Positions 6,934 through 13,779 of a stretch of 20,092 bases of DNA are shown here, in pieces. The stretch comes from Strigomonas culicis (taxonomy: Eukaryota; Euglenozoa; Kinetoplastea; Trypanosomatida; Trypanosomatidae). The position numbers were made by a program, and so were the translations under genes. The notes beneath the pieces are model-generated. The model made no database searches. It was not told where the DNA came from and saw only the letters and a program-made list of their open reading frames with translations. The stretch's first letter is position 1; every line of letters starts with the position of its first letter. The DNA lies in NCBI GenBank assembly GCA_000482145.1, contig AUXH01000360.1, forward strand, positions 1 through 20,092, read 5' to 3'.

Positions 6934-7791
6934 ATGCTGCGTCGCTGTCTCCCGCGGCGTACCATTTTTGACGCCTGCTACGTGCTGAACTTGGATCGCC
7001 GCCCGGACCGCTGGCAGCACACGCAGCAGGAGCTGCAGAAGGCCAAACTGGCCAAGAAATTCTTCACGGACGCGACCCCGGCGGTCGCGGTCGAGCGCGT
7101 GAGCGGCGTCGACGGCTGCACGCTGGACCCCGCGCAGCTGCACCGAGACGGCGTGCTCACGGACCGCGGCTATGAGCGCTTCCAGCTGCCGTTGGAGGAG
7201 AAGCTCTTCGGGATGGACCTGACGCGCGGCGCCATCGGGTGCGCGCTGGGCCACCGCGCCGTCTGGGAGCGCATCCGCGCCCGCGGCCAGCAGTGCGCGC
7301 TCGTCCTGGAGGACGATGTGGAGTTTCACCACCGCTTCTCGCGCGTCTTCGCGGACCGCTGGCGGCAGGTGCCGGCGGACTGGGAGCTGGTGCACCTGGG
7401 CGGGCTGGACCTCCTTGCGCGGGGCAGGCCGCCGCGGCCTTACGTCGCGGAGGGGGTGCGCCGGGCGTACCAGGGCCACCGGGAGCTGACCGCCTACGTG
7501 CTGAACGCGCGCGGCGCCGCGCGCTGCCTCGCGCTGTCGACCCCCATGACGTGGCAGATCGACACGCACATCAGCGAACAGCTGACGGAGGAGGAGGGCG
7601 CGGCGCCCGCCGGCGGCGTGCGCGACAAGTACGTGGCAGACCCCGTCACCTATGTCCTGCACCCGTCGCTCGTCATACAGGTGACCGCCTACGGCACCGA
7701 CGTGCAGAAGAAGGTTGCAGACAACCCGGACCTTGAGGATGCGGCGCGGCGCATGCGCGAGTTTGTCGGCGGTGGGACCTCGGTGCGCTAG
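6934..7791 (+). CDS. Glycosyltransferase family 25 (LPS/collagen galactosyltransferase type)
   Basis: A 285-residue protein of family GT25, whose members transfer sugars (often galactose) from nucleotide sugars in bacterial lipooligosaccharide synthesis and, in animals, onto collagen hydroxylysine. The family marks are in order: Y-V-L-N-L-D-R-R-P-D-R-W at residues 16-27, the G-C-A-L-G-H-R-A-V-W helix, the metal-binding-type L-E126-D127-D128-V-E-F, then W-E-L-V-H-L-G-G, and I-D-T-H-I-S near the end. The length is that of a single catalytic domain. I see no signal peptide or membrane span; the N-terminus M-L-R-R-C-L-P-R-R is basic and could be a mitochondrial-type leader, although the catalytic fold begins almost at once. 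That makes a Golgi role uncertain. The acceptor is unknown. The start is fixed by the ACCATG context and the upstream splice site. Ancient acquisition from bacteria is possible, but its codon use matches the neighbours. Confidence 0.88.
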   Translation: MLRRCLPRRTIFDACYVLNLDRRPDRWQHTQQELQKAKLAKKFFTDATPAVAVERVSGVDGCTLDPAQLHRDGVLTDRGYERFQLPLEEKLFGMDLTRGAIGCALGHRAVWERIRARGQQCALVLEDDVEFHHRFSRVFADRWRQVPADWELVHLGGLDLLARGRPPRPYVAEGVRRAYQGHRELTAYVLNARGAARCLALSTPMTWQIDTHISEQLTEEEGAAPAGGVRDKYVADPVTYVLHPSLVIQVTAYGTDVQKKVADNPDLEDAARRMREFVGGGTSVR

Positions 7792-8177
7792 GGGGGAGGG
7801 GGGTTGGAGCACTGCGCCTCGACGCGGGTTTTTGCTTTTGGCTGTTTGGCGTTTTGGCTTTTCACACACATATATATATAATGAAATAAGATGGCTTCTT
7901 CTTTCCTCTCTTCTTACCGTTACACTTGTTGTTTCACTTCACAAACAAAGAAGACGAAAGAAAAAAAAATGGTCTTTCCCTCTCTCTCTCTCCTTCTCTC
8001 TCTATCTAGTTAGTGTACAACTTTCAAAAGAAAAAAAAACTGGGAAAAGAAGTGTGTGACAAAACACGACACGTCTCCCAGAGAATACACACATAATTAG
8101 AGAAGGGTAAATCCCTGCGATCCCTTCTCACCCAATAGATATACCCACACACGCCTCCGGCACTGCATGGATGCAGG
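7792..8177. other. Intergenic spacer, GT25 gene to giant coiled-coil gene
   Basis: No supported gene. The first 180 bases are presumed GT25 3' UTR with a short ATATATAT run near 7869-7880. The pyrimidine tract at 7973-8009 marks the next gene's acceptor. The remaining 168 bases are the predicted 5' UTR, in which the first ATGs appear only in its last 11 bases. Confidence 0.75.
7973..8009 (+). promoter_or_regulatory. Predicted spliced-leader acceptor for the 8178 gene
   Basis: A nearly pure CT tract followed by the first AG at 8008-8009; a second AG lies at 8012-8013. Either gives a 5' UTR of roughly 165 bases that includes two out-of-frame ATGs at 8167 and 8171. A CAG at 8174-8176 would avoid them, but it has no pyrimidine tract. 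Confidence 0.7.
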
Positions 8178-8202
8178 ATGGACCCCAACGACGAGCCTTT
8201 GA
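8167..8202 (+). promoter_or_regulatory. Upstream ORF overlapping the start of the 8178 gene
   Basis: ATG at 8167 opens an 11-codon frame that ends in TGA at 8200-8202, past the main start at 8178. Its context is poor, with T at -3. A second ATG at 8171, in the remaining frame, runs 39 codons to a TGA at 8288-8290. Scanning ribosomes would meet both before the main start, whose context (A at -3, G at +4) is strong. Confidence 0.5.
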
Positions 8203-11200
8203 CCTCCCTCGACGCCCACCTCTCAGCCGAGAAGTACAGTGGCCACGTCGTGAAGGCCAACAGCGAAGAGGACCGCATGCTACGCGATGAGATCCAGCAG
8301 CGCACCGCACGCACCAAGGGGCTGCGCAGCTGGCGGAACAAGAACGAGGACGAAACCTACCAGGAGCTGGTGCGGAAGGACCAGCGTGTGATTGTCGACG
8401 GGGTGAGCGACCTGCAGGTGGCGGCCACGAACCTCCTCGCGCGCCACCTCCAGTACCTCAACAGTGACGAGGAGGACGAGGCCACGGAGATGGGCCGTGA
8501 CCACGACGCCGCCGCCGACTTGAAGCGCTCGGCGACGGAGAGCGACTACGGACGGCAGCCGCTCTTTGACGCGAGTAGCACCGCGGCGCACATCGACAGC
8601 TCCAGCACAAGTGCTACGAGCAGCGCGCCCGCCGCCGCCGACGACCGCATCACGCCGCAGACGCTCGAGTTTCTGCTCCGCGGCGGCCGGCGCCGCGCGC
8701 CGGGCAAAGGGGGGAAGAAGAAGCACTACACCTTCACGACGCGACCGGAGGATGTGCAGCGGAACCGAGCCATGGCAGACCGCCTCGCGAAGGACGAGCT
8801 CCTGCAGAATGGCATGAGGAAGTACGCGGGCGCGGCGGCCCCTAGCGGCGGCACCCCCCCCAAGGCGGGGCTCAAGGGCGGCGTGCTGCAGAAAATCAAG
8901 CTGACCTCCTCGAGTAAGAAGGACACCAATAGCGTGAATGACAGCGCCAGCGCCAACCTCGGCAACAGCACGACGAACACGGCACCCTCCACGATGACCG
9001 CGGCAGGCAGTGGCGCAGCCGCCAGTGCCCTGCTGGCCACAGGCAGTGTCTCCTCGTCGCGGGTGCTGACGCCGCCCAACCGCAGCCTGGACTTCAGCGC
9101 CACGACCAATGAGAGCCGCTACGCGTCCGAGCGCACGACGGAGGTGCTGCGGAACACGATCAACATTCAAGAGGCGCCCGCAATTGCGTCGGCGCAGGCG
9201 GTGAAGTATTTCACCGCGGGTTGCAGCAGCAGCAGCAAGAAGAGCGGCGTCAATGCCTACACACAGCTGTCGGCCACACCGCCGCCAAAGCGGATGCTCT
9301 ATCCGCTCGTGCCGCACTATGACGCGACGGAAGAAGAGGCAAAGCTGCGGGCGCAGAAGAAGCGACTTGCGCCGCTGGGCGCCTTTGCCAACTCGCACAA
9401 GAACAAACGGATTCAGCAGGAGAAGGAAGAGAAGGCGCGCTTGGCGGCGCATGCGATGGAGGACGCGGCGAATAACATTTTCGAGCAGCACATCACCTCC
9501 GACGTCAGCCCCGCGGGCGCGACGGCGACGGCGACCAAGATGAACATTGCCTTCACCGCGGCGGCCCGCGGCAGTGACGTGCCGCTGGTGCAGCAGCTCG
9601 CGGAGCACTACTATAATCGCCTCGTGGCGAAGGCCCAGGCGGCACCCGCGGCGCGGCCCGCGACCACCACCTGCATGACCAACAACAACCCCCAGATGAC
9701 GGGGAAGAACATCCAGCAGCTCGCGGAGTCGCCCAAGCCGAAGGAGATGGAGGACTACGACGAGGTGTACACCGACGTGAGTCCTTTTTCCATCCTCGGC
9801 GCCGTGCTGAGTGTTAGCAAGGAGTTCGAGAAGGCGCAGAACAAGGTGTCCTCCGGCGCCGCCACGGCGCTGCGCGTGGCGCCCGAGGCCGGCGAGCTCG
9901 GGCGCGAGCGGCAGGCGATCGTGCGCCGCCTCACCGCGCTCGAGAGCACGCGCATCCCGGAGCAGTTCTGGGTGACCCTGCACGACCGCGCGCCCCACGC
10001 GACGGACCGCGCCGCCGCGAAGCACACCACCGGTGGTGGCGCTACCGCGGCCGACAGCCTCGGCACGGACGACCCCTCCCTCAGCACGGTGTCGGGGCAC
10101 GCCACGGCGGGGCTGTCGTTTCAGGATGTGACGAGCAACGCGGAGGGCGGCGGCGGCCGCACCGCCTCGGTCGTCTTCCCCGCCGCGACGCCCGTCGGCC
10201 GCGCGCAGGTGTACCTGCTGGCGGAGACGATCGACCACATGCTGCACTACGACCCCGTGCTGCTGCAGGTGCTCGCGGACCCGCGCGTCGCGAACTGCAT
10301 CCTGCCGCCGGAGCACGAGGCGGCCGCCGAGGCGGAGGCGGACAACCCGCTGCTGCACCTCGAGCTCCGCCAGCGCGCGGACACCATCCACGAGCTTTAC
10401 GCAAACGCGGCGGAGGAGGTGGTGGATGTGCTGGACAGCGGCCTCGTCGAGTTGGTGCGGCAGCTCTCGACGCACTGCGTGGAGCGCGGCGCGCTGCTGG
10501 ACGCGCTGCGGCAGACGCTGGTGGACCTCGCCAAGAGCCTTGTGCACGTGCTGGCCAACACGAAGCAGCGGGCGTACCGGGAGGCGGAGCAGCGGCTCGC
10601 CATACGGCGCGAGATGGAGGACATGCGAGGCCGCATGGCCGCGCTGGAGCACAAGCACAGCGAGCTCGCGGCCGCCAAGGAGCAGATGGAGCGGGGGATG
10701 AAGACGATCGTGCACAAGGCGGAGCGGTTCGACGAGCTCTGCAGCCGCGTGGAGGCGCGGCGCCGCCGCTTCGAGCTCCACGACGAAAACGAGCACCAGG
10801 CCTACCTCGAAGAGCTGGAGCGGGACATCATCGACTCCGCCTACTCGGCCGTGAACGACCTGTACCACGAGAACGACCGCATGCGGGAGGAGCACCGCGA
10901 CCATGCGAACGACCCGCGCGACGGCACCGCGCTGGAGGCGCCGTCCGTCACGCAGGCCCGTCAGCGCGCGCTCGAGAACAAGCGCGCGATCGGCCAGCTC
11001 TACCGCAACTCTCACCAGCTGCTGCGCGCGCTCGCCGGGACGACCGCCGCACTCGACGACGCGTGCGCGCCGCTGTATGATCAGCTGGTGCTCTCGAAGG
11101 TGTCGGCAAAGGCGAACATCGCGACGACCCGCTTTGTCGAGATCGCGCGGTCCGTCGGCGCCTACGAGCGCGACATGACGCACCGTCAGAAGGTGTTCGA

Positions 11201-13082
11201 CGTGTTCAACCAGTGGTGCAGCCTCTTTCGGCGGCCCGGCAGCGCGAAGCAGCGCAAGGACGCGCGGCGGCGGCGCCTGCAGTTCGACACGGCGCTCCTC
11301 GTTCCCGACATGGAGGACAGCACGACGGGGGACGACGGGCCACAGGAGGCCCTGGAGTACGCCGCGCAGACCGGCAGCGGCGGCGTGCCCGACCGCCCGC
11401 GCAGCAACCCCACCGCCTTCCTGAAAGAGTCCGAGGAGGACGACGACGAGGAGGTGGTGGAGCGGCTCGGGGCCGACCAGGTCTCGCCGCACGAACAACC
11501 GAGCTTCGCCAGCCTCCCGTCCGCCAGCAACACCCTCCAGATCCACCGCGCCCGCATCGTCGACGCGAACTGGGAGAAGATGCGTGTGAAGCGCAAGGAG
11601 GAGCAGGAGGAGGATAACCGCCAGCGCATCCACGAGCTGCAGCGCGCGCAGCTGCTGGAGGACCAGGCCTACGCACTCGAGGAGGACGGCAGCGGCAGCG
11701 TCGCAGCCGAGCGCCCGTCGCGCAACATCCAGTTCATCTCGGACGAGCACCTCGCTGAGATGGAGATCTTCGACTGCAGTGCGGACGAGGTGAACGCGCT
11801 CTTCCAGCGCGACTTCGACTTAAAGGCCTTCCTGAGCCCGCAGTGGGAGCCGCCGTCGCAGGACCTGCGGCTCGCGGACGTGGCAGAGCTCGTGCGCGAG
11901 GTGAGCCTCACGCTGGACGAGATGCAGACGCGTCTGTGCGCCATGGCGAAGAGCGCGGTGCTGCAGCGCGGCGTGCAGCCGCCACAGCTGCCGCCGGACC
12001 ACCCCGACGTGCCGTGCCCGCTGTGCGGCCGCCGCGACCGCGCCGCCGAGGACCGCGCGCGGCGGCAGCAGTACATGCAGGCGATTGCGAAGGAGGTGCA
12101 GAAGAAGGTGGACCAGCTGACCGACAAGTGCCAGACGGCCGAGTCGGAGCGCGAGGCCGCGCGCACCACCGCGCGCGCGCTGCAGCAGGACTTGGACCAG
12201 GCCCTGCTGCGCGAGGAGGCGCTGCAGGCGCGCGTGGCGGAGCTCGCCAACGCGAGCGTGGCGGACGGCAAGCCGGTGAACCTCGGCCGCAGCACCACGA
12301 GCCGCACCGGCGGCCACGCGCGGTCCGGCAGCCGCACCAGCCTCACCAGCCGCGGCAGCCTGCCGGGCCGCAACAGCATCACGAGCCGCACGAGCGTGGC
12401 GGGCTCCAGCCGCCCGGCGCTGTTCAGCCCGGACAGCTCGCAGATCGGCGAGCCGACGCAGAGCCGCCACAACAGCGCGAACAGCTTCCACTTCACCCAT
12501 CGCCCGAAGCGCGAGGGCAAGGGGTTCAAGCTGGCGAACCCCATCCCGGTGGCGAAAGACGCCACCATCGCGGATGGGAGCACGAGCAGCGAGGGCAGCC
12601 GGCAGTCCTCCCTCGTCTTCTCCGCCGGCGGCGCGCCGGAGTCCGTGACGGTGGCCGGCGGCGTGCCGGAGTCCGTGACGGTGGCCGGCGGCGGCCGCAC
12701 CGCGACGGCGCGGAACAGCCTGAAGAGCCCGCTGCTGTCGCCGACCGAGGGCAGCCAGATCACGACGCCGCTGCTGCCCTCAACGTGGGCGGTGGGGAAG
12801 AAGAGTCCCACGCCGGCCGGCCCCGCGACCACCGTCGTCCCCAACGCCAGCAGCGGCATTCTCGCGGGAAATGGGCGCAGCACCACGGCCGCGCCCGGCC
12901 AGTCCGGTGGGCGGCGGAAGCCGAAGAACATGTTTGCGATGGACGGGGATGCCCCCGGTGGGGACGGGGTGACCCTGCCACCGCCCTTGTCACGGGATCT
13001 GCGGCTCGGCAGTGGCGACAGCGAGGACTTGGACAATCCGTTACGGCGGCACACACTTGCACCTAATCAGCGCAAACGCTAG
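8178..13082 (+). CDS. Giant coiled-coil protein with axonemal dynein light chain (p28)-like segment
   Basis: A 1634-residue protein. Residues 1-700 are mostly low-complexity, with acidic and Ser/Ala-rich stretches and a charged helical piece near 390-430. The best-defined part is about residues 735-910. The segment L-V-E-L-V-R-Q-L-S-T-H-C-V-E-R-G (756-771), then L-L and a long charged helix, resembles the axonemal dynein light-intermediate chain domain of p28/DNALI1 and AXDND1. In that family a similar E-L-I-R-Q-V, C-x-E-R-G-L-L pattern leads into a coiled coil. A second charged region follows (about 1070-1180). A C1280-P-L-C1283-G zinc-knuckle-like pair and another coiled coil (about 1293-1360) come next. 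The last 270 residues are Ser/Arg/Gly/Pro-rich, with S-R-T-S-type repeats and a 10-residue tandem duplication. This suggests a flagellar or axonemal scaffold rather than an enzyme. The domain match is from memory of the family and is moderate; the coding call is firm. Confidence 0.85.
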   Translation: MDPNDEPLTSLDAHLSAEKYSGHVVKANSEEDRMLRDEIQQRTARTKGLRSWRNKNEDETYQELVRKDQRVIVDGVSDLQVAATNLLARHLQYLNSDEEDEATEMGRDHDAAADLKRSATESDYGRQPLFDASSTAAHIDSSSTSATSSAPAAADDRITPQTLEFLLRGGRRRAPGKGGKKKHYTFTTRPEDVQRNRAMADRLAKDELLQNGMRKYAGAAAPSGGTPPKAGLKGGVLQKIKLTSSSKKDTNSVNDSASANLGNSTTNTAPSTMTAAGSGAAASALLATGSVSSSRVLTPPNRSLDFSATTNESRYASERTTEVLRNTINIQEAPAIASAQAVKYFTAGCSSSSKKSGVNAYTQLSATPPPKRMLYPLVPHYDATEEEAKLRAQKKRLAPLGAFANSHKNKRIQQEKEEKARLAAHAMEDAANNIFEQHITSDVSPAGATATATKMNIAFTAAARGSDVPLVQQLAEHYYNRLVAKAQAAPAARPATTTCMTNNNPQMTGKNIQQLAESPKPKEMEDYDEVYTDVSPFSILGAVLSVSKEFEKAQNKVSSGAATALRVAPEAGELGRERQAIVRRLTALESTRIPEQFWVTLHDRAPHATDRAAAKHTTGGGATAADSLGTDDPSLSTVSGHATAGLSFQDVTSNAEGGGGRTASVVFPAATPVGRAQVYLLAETIDHMLHYDPVLLQVLADPRVANCILPPEHEAAAEAEADNPLLHLELRQRADTIHELYANAAEEVVDVLDSGLVELVRQLSTHCVERGALLDALRQTLVDLAKSLVHVLANTKQRAYREAEQRLAIRREMEDMRGRMAALEHKHSELAAAKEQMERGMKTIVHKAERFDELCSRVEARRRRFELHDENEHQAYLEELERDIIDSAYSAVNDLYHENDRMREEHRDHANDPRDGTALEAPSVTQARQRALENKRAIGQLYRNSHQLLRALAGTTAALDDACAPLYDQLVLSKVSAKANIATTRFVEIARSVGAYERDMTHRQKVFDVFNQWCSLFRRPGSAKQRKDARRRRLQFDTALLVPDMEDSTTGDDGPQEALEYAAQTGSGGVPDRPRSNPTAFLKESEEDDDEEVVERLGADQVSPHEQPSFASLPSASNTLQIHRARIVDANWEKMRVKRKEEQEEDNRQRIHELQRAQLLEDQAYALEEDGSGSVAAERPSRNIQFISDEHLAEMEIFDCSADEVNALFQRDFDLKAFLSPQWEPPSQDLRLADVAELVREVSLTLDEMQTRLCAMAKSAVLQRGVQPPQLPPDHPDVPCPLCGRRDRAAEDRARRQQYMQAIAKEVQKKVDQLTDKCQTAESEREAARTTARALQQDLDQALLREEALQARVAELANASVADGKPVNLGRSTTSRTGGHARSGSRTSLTSRGSLPGRNSITSRTSVAGSSRPALFSPDSSQIGEPTQSRHNSANSFHFTHRPKREGKGFKLANPIPVAKDATIADGSTSSEGSRQSSLVFSAGGAPESVTVAGGVPESVTVAGGGRTATARNSLKSPLLSPTEGSQITTPLLPSTWAVGKKSPTPAGPATTVVPNASSGILAGNGRSTTAAPGQSGGRRKPKNMFAMDGDAPGGDGVTLPPPLSRDLRLGSGDSEDLDNPLRRHTLAPNQRKR
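12631..12690 (+). repeat. 30-bp tandem duplication (10-residue repeat)
   Basis: Two adjacent 30-base units, 12631-12660 and 12661-12690, differ at one base (C at 12634, T at 12664). They encode A/V-P-E-S-V-T-V-A-G-G twice within the 8178 gene. The near identity points to a recent duplication. Confidence 0.95.
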
Positions 13083-13779
13083 GGGAAAGGGAATATTGCG
13101 GATGGGCATGGTCGGTTGATTCTTCCCACTGAACGTTCCTTGGCCACAACAACAGATACACGATGAAATGTAATACGTACGTCGCACTTTGTATAATCAG
13201 TGAGTTGTGTGCTTTCTTATTTCATGCTCCTTTGTACTTTTTTTTCTGAAATTGCTTTTATGTATACTAGCGCGTGAGCTTATTCATGTTGATGTATTAT
13301 ATCACACACAAAACAAATGTTTCTTGGTGAGCCACGCAAGCAAGAAGGCAAAGAAAAAAAAAAAACAGGAATATAGATGTGTGTTTGTGTGCATGTGTGT
13401 GCATCTCTGCATCTGAAGCATGCTGTACTTTTGACCTCTGCCGTATATCTATAAGTACTTACTTTCTTTCTTTTTTCCATCTTGTGTCTTCTATTATCTA
13501 AAAAAAAAAAAGCTACCAAGTACACATTTCACTAGTCACCGATAGTGTCATTCTACACGTGTTACTCCGCTTCTTTGTAGAGTTTTTTTTTTGGTGTTGT
13601 GTTAGTTCTAATATCCTTTTTTTTTGTTCCTGTTCCTTTATCATTTCGTTCTCACTGAATTACGCTACCAGTTTTTCCTTCCCTTGTTTCCATTAATTTT
13701 TTTTTTCTGATACTGTGAAGACGAAATCAGGAGAGTGAAAAAGAGTAACAGCAACAATAATAAAAAAAAAGCTTGGCTC
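13083..13779. other. Intergenic spacer, giant gene to LRR gene
   Basis: No supported gene in about 700 bases. It holds the presumed 3' UTR of the giant gene, an A-run at 13353-13365, an irregular GT-rich stretch near 13379-13402, an A-run at 13500-13511, and several poly-T tracts from 13580 onward. Three poly-T tracts each followed by an AG (about 13605, 13670 and 13720) give more than one possible acceptor for the next gene. Short frames here are AT-rich and not gene-like. Confidence 0.7.
13672..13720 (+). promoter_or_regulatory. Predicted spliced-leader acceptor for the LRR gene
   Basis: A T-rich tract leads to the AG at 13719-13720 (context GTGAAG), the nearest good acceptor to the start. 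The 59-base 5' UTR has no ATG before 13780. Earlier poly-T and AG pairs near 13605 and 13670 are alternatives. Confidence 0.6.

Noticed and set aside
8280..11750. A 1156-codon open frame on the minus strand inside the giant gene, and similar long minus frames at 3323-4474, 4671-5753, 14467-15930 and 16939-18264
   Set aside because: They mirror the + strand genes; G/C-rich third positions remove stop codons from the reverse strand. Their translations are Arg/Leu/Ala-rich with no recognisable domain, and + strand homology is strong for several of these genes.
13207..13416. Short frames in the 13083-13779 spacer
   Set aside because: Composition is that of UTR, with A-runs and GT repeats; nothing resembles a protein family.
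13735..13779. GTG as start of the LRR gene
   Set aside because: Not a eukaryotic start; the upstream codons are Lys/Asn-rich 5' UTR and the first ATG is at 13780.
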